This document shows positions 1 through 9,192 of a stretch of 60,820 bases of DNA, one piece after another; position 1 is the stretch's first letter; each line of letters opens with the position of its first letter. Source of the DNA: Lactiplantibacillus dongliensis. GTDB lineage: Bacteria > Bacillota > Bacilli > Lactobacillales > Lactobacillaceae. Made by a program: the position numbers and the translations under genes. The DNA is taken from positions 1 to 60,820 of the forward strand of contig NZ_BJDK01000021.1 in assembly GCF_005405105.1 (NCBI RefSeq), read 5' to 3'. The notes under the pieces are model-generated. The model worked only from the letters and a program-made list of their open reading frames with translations, searched no databases and was not told the origin of the DNA.

Positions 1-43
1 CAACTGAAACTGCGCTAAAGCATAACTCCATGGCTGGACTACT

Positions 44-445
44 TTACTGAGTGTTGCACTTGATTTGACAATTTGGGAACCAAAGACTGTTCAAGAAAAG
101 ATTCAAAATAAACGTCACAATGAAGTTAGCGATTAAGATACGGATAAATGAAGTCTGATGTTGAAATGCATAGCCGAATACGAGACCGGTTAAAAAAGCT
201 GTCAGAATAAAGCCTGGGAAGAATGTGAATTTGGGAAACAGTAGCATCCCTAAGAAGTATGCTAAAGCAGTACTGCCAGCTGTAACGAGTGGTGAAAAGA
301 GTCGGGCGGTAATGGCGACAACGATAAATGCAAAGGCAATTTTGGTGGTTAAGAATTGAATCGATAGCAGACTACCGAGAATAATTTGCATGGCCGTTAA
401 AACGCCAAGCGTCGTGAGTGATTTTACAGGTGTACTAGTGGTCAT
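44..445 (-). CDS. ECF-type (folate-family-like) transporter S component, short
   Basis: A 133-residue, very hydrophobic protein with about four to five membrane segments, resembling the N-terminal two thirds of substrate-binding S components of ECF vitamin transporters (the folate family is my best guess). Such proteins work with the EcfA/A'/T energising module, which is not in the window. The start is the ATG at 445, preceded by a G-rich ribosome site (GAGGGGG) about 10 bases upstream. S components are usually about 170-190 residues. Here the last hydrophobic helix breaks off after Asn-Ser-Leu-Trp into a polar tail (FPNCQIKCNTQ) and stops, so the gene may be truncated or frameshifted near position 85; a second frame stays open to the window edge. 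Family assignment is moderate, substrate is a guess. Confidence 0.55.
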   Translation of the reverse strand: MTTSTPVKSLTTLGVLTAMQIILGSLLSIQFLTTKIAFAFIVVAITARLFSPLVTAGSTALAYFLGMLLFPKFTFFPGFILTAFLTGLVFGYAFQHQTSFIRILIANFIVTFILNLFLNSLWFPNCQIKCNTQ

Positions 446-559
446 TAGTGTGAAGCCCCCTCAGTGATTTTGATCGTATTATAGCGGTTGTCTGTGGTGA
501 AAGCTAGCGGTGGTAGGTGAGGGTTGAATCATGAATAATTATTTTTATACTAGCTAATT

Positions 560-592
560 GATCAAAAATCACAAGTGAAAATGGTTTTGATC
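560..592. repeat. inverted repeat in the gap between divergent genes
   Basis: GATCAAAA and TTTTGATC arms enclose about 17 bases, between the minus-strand gene ending its promoter region near 446 and the plus-strand gene at 661. It could be an operator or a weak terminator; there is no T-run on either side. Confidence 0.35.
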
Positions 593-660
593 TGTAGGCA
601 CTCATGTTAGGAGCAGATCGCATTAAAAATAAAATATTTTAAGATGGGGCGTTTTAGTGA

Positions 661-933
661 ATGACAGCGACACTTGTGAATTATTTAGAATTTATGGCAA
701 CTCGATTACCCAATCATCAAATTACCGTTCAAAAAGCGATTGCGTTGACAATGACCATGGCTGAAAATTTGAATGCAGATTTTTGGCTCGAAGTCAGGTT
801 TAATGCCGTGACGGACTCGTATCGGTTAGAAACGCATTCTTGGTTTCAAGATTACCAGCGGTGGGACGAGGAATTGTTGGCTAGAATTGAGGCAGATTAT
901 GAAGAATTGTTAGAGGAGAGTGGGTTGATTTAG
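661..933 (+). CDS. small conserved-looking hypothetical protein (90 aa)
   Basis: I do not recognise a family. The 90-residue product is acidic at its C-terminus (LLARIEADYEELLEE), predicted soluble and mixed alpha/beta, with no signal peptide or membrane segment. The ATG at 661 directly follows a TGA and has only a weak G-rich stretch (GGGGCG) about 12 bases upstream. Codon usage resembles the neighbours, which supports a real gene. It stands alone: divergent from the membrane gene at 44-445 and followed by about 125 bases before the DUF262 gene. Confidence 0.6.
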   Translation: MTATLVNYLEFMATRLPNHQITVQKAIALTMTMAENLNADFWLEVRFNAVTDSYRLETHSWFQDYQRWDEELLARIEADYEELLEESGLI

Positions 934-1058
934 ATAAGCTAGATGGTGGCTGTAGTGTTCTTTATTCCGGTATGAATTAAATCATAACTTTTAACGTGGA
1001 AACCAACCGACCTTGCGTAACTAACTAATAGAAAACCTAAAAAACTTGGAGGATTCTC

Positions 1059-2675
1059 ATGGCAGGCAATCTATCTTTTACGCAGTACAGTTTAGAGGCA
1101 CTTTTCAAAGAAGTCACCAATATGGCGATTCCAATCTACCAACGTGGCTACGCATGGGGTGCGGATTAGGTTGATGATTTGTGGAATGACTTAATGGAAG
1201 TGATGGATGATGATCAGTCTGATCACTTCTTTGGTCAGATTGTGATGAACAATAGTGAGGGTAAGCAATACATTATCGATGGTCAACAGCGGCTAACGAC
1301 GACGGTTATTTTTTTAGCCGTGATTCGTGATGCTTTGCTGGCGCTGGCAGCTAGTGATGATCAAAATGGTTCAGAAGCATTGATTCGTGCGAACGATTTG
1401 CAGGATGATATTCTTGGCAAACGTGGGAAGTTTCATTTAGAGCAAAGCGACTCGGTACGAGATTACTTTGATACGTATGTGCAAACGCCGAATGCCTTTA
1501 GTAAGGCGCCTAAAACGAATAAGCAATCATTGAAGAATATTAATCAGACATTTACGTTATTGCAGAAAAACGTGACAAATGCACTGCATAAATATACAAC
1601 GAGTAATGAACGTTTGAATTACTTGAAGATGCTTTATCGGCACCTAACACAAAGTTTCTTTGTGATTACGATTGTCACTCCGGATGAAGCAGCGGCTTTT
1701 GTGATTTTTGAAACATTAAATGCGCGTGGACGGGATCTAAATGCTAGTGATTTATTGAAAAATCATATTTTCAGAACAGCGCAACATGAACTAGAACTGG
1801 TACAAGAAACTTGGAACCAGATGATGGATGCACTGAATAATGATTCGGGGGCAACAACCCGTTTTATTCGGGCTTATTGGAATGCAACTCGTAAATTTGC
1901 GACTGAAAAGTCACTGTACAAAGCGATTCATAATCATATTACGACTAGCAGTGAGGCTGTTCAATTTACTGAAGAATTAGCCGGATTGGCGGATGTGTTT
2001 GTGGCCATGACTAGCCCAAAAAATAATGCGTATTTTAGCGATACTAAAGTTGTTGATATGCTGATGGTTTTAAAAGATATGGGTGGTAAGACGTTCTATC
2101 CTTTAGTCTTAGCCATGGTGAAAAATAAGTATTCCGAGGCAGAGTTGTTACCAGTGCTACAAAAAATTTACAGCTTTATTGTCTATAACTTTACCGTTGG
2201 TGGTCTAGTGGCCAATAAGTATGAAAAGACGTTTTCGACGATTGCTGAGCAGGTGAATGATCATCGGTTAACTTCCGTTAAAGCGATCAATGACGCGATT
2301 GCTGAAGATATGATATCCGTTGACCAGTTTAAGGAAAGCTGGGTACATTTCCAAGTGAAGACAGAGAAGGTAGCGAAGCATTTGCTCTTCGAAACGTACT
2401 ATCAAGATGAACAGGCTAAGATTGATATTAATGCCGTTAAGGTGCTGATATTGAATGGCAACATTGAAAATGCTAATCAAATTGGTAATAAGGTTTTAAT
2501 TACAAAGGAAGAAAATGTCCGTATTAGAAAACAGAATCAGCCGATTGAAACGGTTCTGGCTGAGTCCAAGTTTGCGGGTACCCGTAAGTTAGCTGAGGTG
2601 AAGATTATCGATGATGATTTTGTGACTGAACGGCAATTAGCAGCTTTAAGTCCGGCAGCTAGTTTTTGGCGGTAA
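1059..2675 (+). pseudogene. DUF262 (GmrS/ParB-like) protein gene with in-frame amber codon
   Basis: From the ATG at 1059, which has a strong GGAGG 8 bases upstream, the frame reads 36 codons matching the DUF262 N-terminus (IPIYQRGYAWG), meets TAG at 1167-1169, then continues in the same frame for about 500 codons. The downstream part has the DUF262 signature IIDGQQRLTTT (Asp74 in full numbering) and FETLNARGRDLNASDLL. In relatives a Gln or Glu usually sits where the TAG lies, so a single CAG-to-TAG change would explain it. DUF262 proteins have ParB/Srx-like nucleotide-hydrolysing folds and occur in GmrSD-type modification-dependent restriction. No C-terminal DUF1524 HNH motif is visible, so this is a DUF262-only form. 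Rescue by TTG initiation at 1179 would lose the conserved N-terminus. Confidence 0.8.
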
Positions 2676-2681
2676 ATTCAA

Positions 2682-2721
2682 AAGTAGCTACTTTCAATTC
2701 AAATTGAGGGTAGCTTTTTTC
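2682..2721 (+). terminator. terminator after the DUF262 gene
   Basis: AGCTAC...GTAGCT stem with an inner TCAAT/ATTGA stem, followed by a T-run, beginning 7 bases after the stop codon. Confidence 0.8.
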
Positions 2722-2826
2722 TAACCTGTGAAAAGCGGAATCGATACCTGTGATATTAGTCTTATCAAGGGTTACCCCAGTTTGGTAACGTTTACTTAAG
2801 AACAATATCTCTTGGAGGGGATTAAG

Positions 2827-3510
2827 ATGCGATTCAAAAAAGGGTTAACAGGATTAGCTTTAGCAGCGCTGTTACTAGGGGTTGCAGGTTGTAGTAATGG
2901 TCTTTATAAAGCGGGAACTTATACGGGGACTGGGCAAGGTAAGGATGGTCCAGTTAAGGTTCAAGTTACAGTCGATAAGAATAAGATTAAACAAGTCAAA
3001 GTGCTTAGTATTCATGACAATCAGGTCTTATCAGCTGAAGCAACCAAGAAGATTACCAAAGAAATTGTCGCTGATCAAACGACTAAAGTTGATGTTGTCT
3101 CTGGGGCAACACACTCGTCTAATGGGATTATCGACGGGGCTAAAAAAGCGTTGAAGAAAGCAGGCGCTACCGATGCCCAACTGAATAAAGCAGCCAAACC
3201 TAAATCAACGCACACCGATGTTGCTGTTGTTGGTGCTGGTGCGGCCGGGACCGCGGCAGCACTCGCAGCTCGGCAACAAGGGGTTAATGTTGTTTTAATG
3301 GAAAAGACAGCTTCTCCAATGGGTGCTGGCACATTGGCTGGCGGGATGTTTGCCGCCGATAGTGCCCAACAAAAGGCCCAACATAAAACAGTTTCGAAAA
3401 AGTGGTTATATGATAAATATCTGGATGCGTCACAAGGTTATATGAACGGCGTTTTGGTTCGGCGGATCTGTTGCAGTATATTGATCAGGACTATGATGTC
3501 TGTACTTTAA
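2827..3510 (+). pseudogene. 5' part of fumarate-reductase-type flavoprotein lipoprotein gene
   Basis: The ATG at 2827 follows GGAGGGG by 7 bases. The product starts with a lipoprotein signal (lipobox LLGVAGC), then an FMN-binding domain (residues about 25-115, ending in the covalent-flavinylation-like VSGATHSS), a linker, and the FAD Rossmann start VAVVGAGAAGTAAALAARQ. This is the layout of extracytosolic fumarate/urocanate reductase-like flavoproteins, which are normally about 500-600 residues or more. After MNGVLVRR (about 3463) the similarity stops and the frame runs into unrelated residues and a stop at 3508-3510. The downstream DNA encodes the C-terminal part of an AraC regulator in another frame, so a deletion or rearrangement has removed the rest of the flavin and catalytic domain. 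Confidence 0.8.
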
Positions 3511-3770
3511 AAACAATGGCACAAGCGTTTCACTACAATCCTAATTATTTGTCTAACCGGTTAAAGTCGGTTACTGGTCAAAGCTTTATCCAACTGGTTG
3601 ATAGTCGGCGGATGGAAGCAGCAATGACGTTACTAGCTAATCCCCATATTTCAATCGATGAGATTGTGATGTACATCGGTTATTCATCAAAGTCATTTTT
3701 CTACAAAAAGTTTAAAGAACGTTACGGTGAGTCGCCCGCACAACGACGACAGGCAGTATTAACTGAATAA
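3462..3770 (+). pseudogene. 3' remnant of AraC-family regulator gene
   Basis: About 100 codons encode a complete AraC/XylS C-terminal DNA-binding region: first helix-turn-helix (TLKTMAQAFHYNPNYLSNRL), the linker FIQLVDSRRMEAAMTLL, and second helix-turn-helix (SIDEIVMYIGYSSKSFFYKKFKERYGESP). The N-terminal sensor domain is missing. The frame can be followed back to about 3462, where it meets the flavoprotein fragment in a different frame, with no ribosome site or start of its own (only a TTG at 3471). It is therefore a remnant, probably not expressed as a functional regulator, although a translational accident could yield a free DNA-binding domain. Confidence 0.8.
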
Positions 3771-3780
3771 AAGTATGACT

Positions 3781-3819
3781 GAAAGAAATCACTAAAGTTA
3801 AAATTTAGTGGTTTCTTTT
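3781..3819 (+). terminator. terminator after AraC remnant
   Basis: GAAATCACTAAA / TTTAGTGGTTTC stem followed by TTTT. Confidence 0.8.
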
Positions 3820-3870
3820 GATACTCATAACTGTAGTTGAGCCACCCTTTTGAAAATCACCACTTTAAAA

Positions 3871-3885
3871 TGTAACCGTTTTACA
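3871..3885 (+). promoter_or_regulatory. cre-like / LacI-type operator upstream of the GH31 gene
   Basis: TGTAACCGTTTTACA is a 15-base imperfect palindrome with the central CG typical of CcpA (cre) and other LacI-family operators. It lies 75 bases before the GH31 start and resembles the TGTTACCGTTAACA sites of the maltodextrin operons. Confidence 0.55.
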
Positions 3886-3959
3886 TTACACTGAACATAT
3901 TACCCAATCTCGGTATATCCGGGACATACATAAAAAAGTCGTTGGAGGGGTCAAATAAG

Positions 3960-6200
3960 ATGCAAGTGACAGACAAGATGGTACAAGGTGCTCACGTTCG
4001 GTTTACGGTCTTAACACCGCAACTCATTCGGATGGAATACTCGGCAAGCGGTCAGTTTGAAGACCGATTAACGCAAATGGTCCAGCATCGAGATTTTCCA
4101 GCGCCAACGTTTCAGGTGCGTCAAAATGAACAGGGTCATGTGGTAGAAATTATAACGACAGGCTTGCACCTTTACTACGATGGTGGGCCATTTGATGCGG
4201 GGAGTTTGTTTATTGATGCAGCGTCCAATTATGGTGTGCATTATAGTCGTTGGCATTTTGGTGAAGCTAATGAACAGAACTTAAAAGGAACCGCGCGCAC
4301 ATTAGACCGAGCAGACGGGGCGATTCCCTTAGCAGATGGCTTAATGTCAAAGGATGGTTTCAGTGTTTTGGATGATTCCCAGTCATTTATTTTAGACGGC
4401 GACCAAGTGACAGCCCGGACTGATTCAGAAACGGATCTTTATTATTTTGCCTATGGTCGCGATTATCGGCAGACACTCAAGGTGTATTATCAACTGACGG
4501 GCTTCCCACCGTTAGTGCCGCGTTATGCGTTAGGCAACTGGTGGAGTCGCTTCTATCCTTACACCCAAAGTGAATATTTAAAGCTGATGCAGACTTTTGA
4601 CCGGCAGCAAGTACCGATTGCGGTGACGGTCTTTGATATGAATTGGCATACGACGAAAATTCCGGTTAGATATGGTAGTGGCTGGACGGGTTACACGTGG
4701 AATCGAGATTATTTCCCAGATCCGGCTAAAATGATGCAGCAACTCCATGCGCAGGGGCGTAAAGTGACGTTGAATGTGCATCCAGCGTCTGGTATTCGGC
4801 CAAGTGAAGCTTGTTATCCGGCCGTAGCGGCGCAATTACACTTAGATTCGAAAAAAGAGCAACCAGCTTTGTTCAATCTCCAAGATCCGCAATTCAAATC
4901 GGTTTACTTTAAACTAGTTCATCATCCCCTAGAACAACAAGGTGTAGATTTTTGGTGGGTTGATTGGCAACAAGGTGGTGCACGTGGCGCTAAAAAAATT
5001 GATCCTTTATGGTTACTCAACATTGATCACTATACGGATAATGCCCGCCGTCATCCGGGCGAAGGCTTGATTTTGTCACGCTACGCTGGTCCAGGCAGTC
5101 ACCGCTATCCCATTGGCTTTTCCGGTGATACCGTGGCTTCGTGGGCCTCGTTACGGTTCCAGCCGTATTTCACCGCGACGGCCAGCAATATTGGCTATAC
5201 CTGGTGGAGTCATGATATCGGTGGCCACATGCGGGGCACGTATGATGGCGAGTTATCGTTACGATGGCTGCAACTAGGGGTCTTTAGTCCCATCTTACGA
5301 CTGCATAGTTCGAATAATATCTTTATGGGCAAGGAACCGTGGAACTATGACCAGACGATTGCGCCGGTCATGATTGATTTTCTACAATTACGTAGCCAGT
5401 TAGTGCCTTATCTGGATAGCGCCAACTACCAGACTCATACGGCGGGCCTCCCATTGGTGCAACCGATGTATTATGGGCATCCAGAGACGCGATTGGCCTA
5501 TGAGGTGCCTAATGAATTCCAATTTGGGCCAGCGATGGTGGTCGCACCGATTACATCGCCAGCCGATCCGGCAACCAATCTTGCCAGCACGGATGTCTGG
5601 TTACCAAAAGGTGGCTGGTATGATTTCTTTACCGGCTTGCGTTACCAGGGTGACCGGTATTTCCGGGCTTATCGGGAAAAGGCAACTTATCCCGTCTTTG
5701 TTAAAGCGGGCAGTATTATTCCGATGAATCCGAACTTTATGACGCCACTAACGACCTTACCGACTAAGCTGGTTTTAAAAGTTTATCCGGGTGCAGATGG
5801 CCACTATCAATTGGTGGAACATCAAGGCGAACAAGTGGCGATTACTGAGATGACTTGGGATGAGTTGCAACACAAATTAACGGTCACAACTGATGATCCG
5901 CACCACCTGTTACCTGCTGACCGGGAGTATCAAATCGTGCTGGTTGGGGCTGTGGCGAAAAAAGATCATCAGACAGCGACGGCTTGGACCTATCAAGACT
6001 TTAAAGCGGTTGACCAACATTCGCTAGTCACAGAGTTAATCAAGCAACGTTTACAGTTTGCTAAGCTGGATTTTGAAGCCAAATGGTCGATCTGGCAAGC
6101 CTATAGTGAGGCCGAAGATCCGGCTCGGGTCTTGAGTTATTTAAGTACCCTCGATACGGAAAGCATCAAGGGTATGATTTCAGAATTAATTGGGCGTTAG
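3960..6200 (+). CDS. alpha-glucosidase/alpha-xylosidase-type glycosidase, GH31
   Basis: A 746-residue cytoplasmic glycoside hydrolase (no signal peptide), start ATG at 3960 with GGAGGGG 10 bases upstream; an earlier in-frame GTG/TTG would lie in the ribosome site. The N-terminal beta-sandwich (about 1-170) is followed by a TIM barrel carrying the GH31 nucleophile region DFWWVDWQQG (Asp335) and the acid/base loop FSGDTVASW (Asp390), then C-terminal beta domains. GH31 enzymes retain configuration and release alpha-linked glucose or xylose from non-reducing ends. The nucleophile loop is VDWQQ rather than the common TDxxE, so substrate preference may be unusual. It is monocistronic, with a cre/LacI-type operator upstream, and probably belongs functionally to the malto-oligosaccharide locus that follows. 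Confidence 0.9.
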   Translation: MQVTDKMVQGAHVRFTVLTPQLIRMEYSASGQFEDRLTQMVQHRDFPAPTFQVRQNEQGHVVEIITTGLHLYYDGGPFDAGSLFIDAASNYGVHYSRWHFGEANEQNLKGTARTLDRADGAIPLADGLMSKDGFSVLDDSQSFILDGDQVTARTDSETDLYYFAYGRDYRQTLKVYYQLTGFPPLVPRYALGNWWSRFYPYTQSEYLKLMQTFDRQQVPIAVTVFDMNWHTTKIPVRYGSGWTGYTWNRDYFPDPAKMMQQLHAQGRKVTLNVHPASGIRPSEACYPAVAAQLHLDSKKEQPALFNLQDPQFKSVYFKLVHHPLEQQGVDFWWVDWQQGGARGAKKIDPLWLLNIDHYTDNARRHPGEGLILSRYAGPGSHRYPIGFSGDTVASWASLRFQPYFTATASNIGYTWWSHDIGGHMRGTYDGELSLRWLQLGVFSPILRLHSSNNIFMGKEPWNYDQTIAPVMIDFLQLRSQLVPYLDSANYQTHTAGLPLVQPMYYGHPETRLAYEVPNEFQFGPAMVVAPITSPADPATNLASTDVWLPKGGWYDFFTGLRYQGDRYFRAYREKATYPVFVKAGSIIPMNPNFMTPLTTLPTKLVLKVYPGADGHYQLVEHQGEQVAITEMTWDELQHKLTVTTDDPHHLLPADREYQIVLVGAVAKKDHQTATAWTYQDFKAVDQHSLVTELIKQRLQFAKLDFEAKWSIWQAYSEAEDPARVLSYLSTLDTESIKGMISELIGR

Positions 6201-6237
6201 CCTGTTAGAGAGTGTTATAATATTATTTTTTGTGGAA

Positions 6238-6256
6238 CTAGTGGTGAGCACTAGTA
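6238..6256. repeat. short hairpin 3' of the GH31 gene
   Basis: ACTAGTG and CACTAGT arms with a 5-base loop, about 40 bases after the GH31 stop. No T-run follows, so it is a weak terminator candidate at most. A second inverted repeat (AGCACCAAAAG / CTTTTGTGCT) lies near 6319-6340. Confidence 0.4.
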
Positions 6257-6383
6257 AGTAGAAGATTGCGATTATGAGTCGTGGTAATAACAAGTGTAAT
6301 CACTTTAAGATGGATGCCGAGCACCAAAAGCTTTTGTGCTGATGCGGTTGTATAATTTTTGAGAAAGAAAGTGATGGCTTATT

Positions 6384-6776
6384 GTGTCGGTATGTGAAAT
6401 TTGTGGGCGAACTATGATAAATGCAATTGTTGACGGCCACTACACTATGTTTTGCACCTACTGTCATTTTTTTGATTCTGAAACAAGCACTAAAGTGAGA
6501 GGAGTCGAGTATTCACTTAATCCAGATGAATTAAAATTATACAGATTTAATGATTTACGTTACTTTAATCGGTTGGAATTAACGGCTTTTTTGAAAGTAG
6601 CTAGAACAACCCGAAATGAAAAGTTTATGAGTAAGGATCAGCAGGGAATAGATACATGGGCTTACATCTGTAAGTTGTTAGAAAAGGTTCTTAAATCAAA
6701 GTATGATAAGGTTCCAAAGAGAATTTACAAGAAGACTTTGACGGAACTGGCGAAGAAAACGTTGTTAGAACAATAA
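6384..6776 (+). CDS. hypothetical protein with zinc-ribbon-like N-terminus (130 aa)
   Basis: Not recognised. The product starts with two Cys pairs, CEIC at residues 4-7 and CTYC about 20 residues later, which looks like a small zinc ribbon. The rest is helical and strongly basic at the C-terminus (VPKRIYKKTLTELAKKTL), so nucleic-acid binding is possible. The likely start is GTG at 6384; an A/G-rich stretch (GAGAAAGAAAG) lies about 13-23 bases upstream, so the start is uncertain. The coding region is more AT-rich than the GH31 gene before it and the regulators after it, which hints at separate origin. It is flanked by a terminator at 6857-6886. Confidence 0.6.
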   Translation: MSVCEICGRTMINAIVDGHYTMFCTYCHFFDSETSTKVRGVEYSLNPDELKLYRFNDLRYFNRLELTAFLKVARTTRNEKFMSKDQQGIDTWAYICKLLEKVLKSKYDKVPKRIYKKTLTELAKKTLLEQ

Positions 6777-6856
6777 TAGTAAGTGCAAAAGCTATTTAAA
6801 AGTGATGCTAGATAGTAAAAACTAGTTGGTTTTAATGATGTAGATAAAATCGGTCA

Positions 6857-6886
6857 AGAATCGTCGTGTCATTGGCGGTTCTTTTT
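6857..6886 (+). terminator. terminator upstream of the LacI-type regulator genes
   Basis: AGAATCGTC / GGCGGTTCT stem (G-U pairs included) followed by a T-run. Confidence 0.65.
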
Positions 6887-6899
6887 GTATGCAATATTT

Positions 6900-6913
6900 T
6901 GCAACCGATTGCA
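6900..6913 (+). promoter_or_regulatory. LacI-family operator, TGCAACCGATTGCA
   Basis: A near-perfect palindrome with central CG, identical to the site at 14904-14917 before the ABC transporter operon. It lies 59 bases before the first LacI-type regulator gene, suggesting autoregulation and a shared regulon. Two further partial sites (GAAACCGTTACA near 6924 and TGAAAGCGTTATAT near 6944) follow, one of them cre-like. Confidence 0.7.
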
Positions 6914-6971
6914 CTAGGACTACGAAACCGTTACAATGGGCTTATGAAAGCGTTATATTGGAGGAGATTTT

Positions 6972-7979
6972 ATGGCGACAATTAAAGATGTAGCGAAATT
7001 AGCTAAGGTCTCACCATCCACCGCGTCACGGGCGATGCATGATAATCCGGCGATTAGTGAGAAGACGAAAGCCCGGGTGCGTAAAGCCATGCAAACGTTG
7101 CACTATGCCCCGGATTTCAATGCACAAAGTCTAGCGAATAAACGCAGCAATGCGATTGGCGTGATTCTGCCGGTCGACCATCACGAAATTTTTACGAATC
7201 CATTTTTCTTAAAAGTCCTGCGTGGGATTAGTGAAGCGTGCTATCATGCGCAGGCGATGGTGAATCTAGCCACGGGGTCGTCACAAGCCGAATTGTTACA
7301 TAGTATTGATATTATGGTGACGCAGGGGATGATTCGGCGTTTTATCGTGTTGTATTCTGAACAAAATGACCCGATTTTGTTGAAGTTGCGCCAATTAGAT
7401 GCGCAGTATGTCATGATTGGCAAGCCTTATCAGTTAGTCAACGAGACACCATACGTAGATAATGACAATATCTTGGCAGGTTCAGACGCGGCCCAATTCT
7501 TAGTTGACCATGGGCATAAAAATATCTGTTTTGTGTATAATGATTTGAAAAAAATGGTCCAAAATGACCGGATGCTAGGTTATCAACGGGTTATGATGGA
7601 AAATGGCTTGTTAATTAACTCGTTCGAACTGCCCGCACAAGAATATCCGGGCGGCCGGCAATTGGTTATCCAGTATTTGACGCAACATCCAGAGATTACG
7701 GCCTTTGAAACGGTCGATGATATGTTGGGACTGCGGATTCAGCAAGTCTTACGGTCAGCGAAAATGGTGACGGACCGACAAGTCTCAATTATTGGGTTTA
7801 ATAATTCAGTTTATTCAGAAGCGGCCCATCCAGCATTAACGTCCGTTGAAGTCTTTCCGCGGCGCTTAGGTAATGAAGCCGCCAAGATTGCGGTCAGTCT
7901 ACAAATGAGTGAAAATCTATCGACAAAATTAATCGTCCCGCACCAAATTATTGAACGGCATTCAGTCGCAACGGTGTAA
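6972..7979 (+). CDS. malR: LacI-family transcriptional regulator (MalR-like)
   Basis: A 335-residue LacI/GalR regulator. The N-terminal helix-turn-helix with hinge (MATIKDVAKLAKVSPSTASR, then PAISEKTKARVRKAM) is followed by a periplasmic-binding-protein-like sugar-sensing domain. ATG at 6972 follows GGAGGAG by 7 bases. It is the first of two adjacent LacI-type genes (28 bases apart), next to GH31, GH13, MalEFG-type and GH65 genes, so it most likely represses them in the absence of maltodextrin. Matching operators occur before itself (6900), before the GH13 operon (11083) and before the ABC operon (14904, 14977). The name malR is by context; which regulator binds which site is not shown by sequence. 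Confidence 0.85.
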   Translation: MATIKDVAKLAKVSPSTASRAMHDNPAISEKTKARVRKAMQTLHYAPDFNAQSLANKRSNAIGVILPVDHHEIFTNPFFLKVLRGISEACYHAQAMVNLATGSSQAELLHSIDIMVTQGMIRRFIVLYSEQNDPILLKLRQLDAQYVMIGKPYQLVNETPYVDNDNILAGSDAAQFLVDHGHKNICFVYNDLKKMVQNDRMLGYQRVMMENGLLINSFELPAQEYPGGRQLVIQYLTQHPEITAFETVDDMLGLRIQQVLRSAKMVTDRQVSIIGFNNSVYSEAAHPALTSVEVFPRRLGNEAAKIAVSLQMSENLSTKLIVPHQIIERHSVATV

Positions 7980-8006
7980 AATAAAAGTGTTGAAGGGGGT
8001 GGCAGG

Positions 8007-8963
8007 GTGACGACTTTATCAGATGTGGCCAAGAAAGCCAATGTCTCAAAAATGACGGTTTCGCGGGTGATTAATCATCCCGAACAAGTCCGTGATGAAT
8101 TGAAGACCAGCGTCTTTAACGCGATGCGGGAACTTGATTATCGCCCCAATGTCGCGGCCAAGGCCTTAGTCAATAACCGGACCCAGATTATAAAATTATT
8201 CATCTTGGAAGACATGGATACAACGGAACCGTATTACATGAACCTGTTAACCGGGATTTCCAAAGAGCTGGGGAAAGAACAATACGCACTGCAACTGGTG
8301 ACGGAGCATCATTTCGATATTGGTGGCTGCGATGGCTATATCGTGACTGGTATGCGACACTCGGATTATGAATGGCTGCAACGATTGGAACGGCCAGTTG
8401 TCTTATTCGGTGAAAATCGGCTGGAGTTTGACTATTGTGATACTGACAATACGCTGGGTACCAAGATGGCGACGGAATACGCGTTAAAGCAAGGCTATCA
8501 GCAGGTGATTTTTATCGGGATTAACGTAAAGGAACCATTTGAATATTCGCGTGAAGCGGGTTATATGATGACGATGCAAAAACACCAGCTACCAACGGAG
8601 ATTAAACGGTTCAGTAACCACAGCCATTTGGCGATGGAATATATTCAGAGCCAGTGGTCACAATTAAAGCCGAATACGTGTTTTGTCTGTGCCAGTGACC
8701 GCTTGGCGTTTGGCGTTGAAAAAGCATTGAATTTGTTTAATGCTGATATTCCTAATGATTTTGGCGTTATTGGTTTTGATGGGGTCTTTTTGAACCAAGT
8801 CGCGACGCCAAAGTTGACGACGGTTCAGCAGCCTATTTTTGAATTGGGTGTTCAATGTGCTCGAATGTTATTGGCTAAGATTGCCAAAGACGGGCAGCCC
8901 CAAGGCATTGAACAATTAGCGCCGACCTTATCGATTGCTGGGTCTACGCGCAACGATAATTAA
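8007..8963 (+). CDS. second LacI-family transcriptional regulator
   Basis: A 318-residue LacI/GalR protein with the usual N-terminal DNA-binding start (TLSDVAKKANVSKMTVSRVI, PEQVRDELKTSVFNAMRELDY) and a ligand-binding domain. Translation most likely starts at GTG 8007, with GAAGGGGGTGG just upstream. It follows the first regulator by 28 bases and is probably co-transcribed. Having two different LacI-type regulators side by side fits the two operator types seen here (TGCAACCGATTGCA and TGTTANCGNTAACA). The effector is unknown; maltose or a glucose-containing oligosaccharide is the natural guess from the neighbours. Confidence 0.85.
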   Translation: MTTLSDVAKKANVSKMTVSRVINHPEQVRDELKTSVFNAMRELDYRPNVAAKALVNNRTQIIKLFILEDMDTTEPYYMNLLTGISKELGKEQYALQLVTEHHFDIGGCDGYIVTGMRHSDYEWLQRLERPVVLFGENRLEFDYCDTDNTLGTKMATEYALKQGYQQVIFIGINVKEPFEYSREAGYMMTMQKHQLPTEIKRFSNHSHLAMEYIQSQWSQLKPNTCFVCASDRLAFGVEKALNLFNADIPNDFGVIGFDGVFLNQVATPKLTTVQQPIFELGVQCARMLLAKIAKDGQPQGIEQLAPTLSIAGSTRNDN

Positions 8964-8978
8964 AAGCTGAAAGCATCA

Positions 8979-9021
8979 AAATAGGCCACACGCCTTTTGT
9001 ACATAGACATGTGACCTATTT
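8979..9021. terminator. bidirectional terminator-like inverted repeat
   Basis: AAATAGGCCACA and TGTGACCTATTT form a 12-base perfect stem with a 19-base loop, right after the regulator pair and at the left edge of the AT-rich AIPR island. T-runs are short, so strength is uncertain. Confidence 0.65.
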
Positions 9022-9192
9022 AGTGAGATCTAAAAGAATATATTAGGGTATTTAGATTTGCAATATAATTAGTCTAAAATATTGATTGTATTTAGATCCT
9101 GTGTTTTTAGTGCAATATTGTTTTGGGTAAAGCCTGTTACTAACAGTTACGAGGATTGAATTTTGAATGTTAGTGAATTAGGTTTGGCAGCA

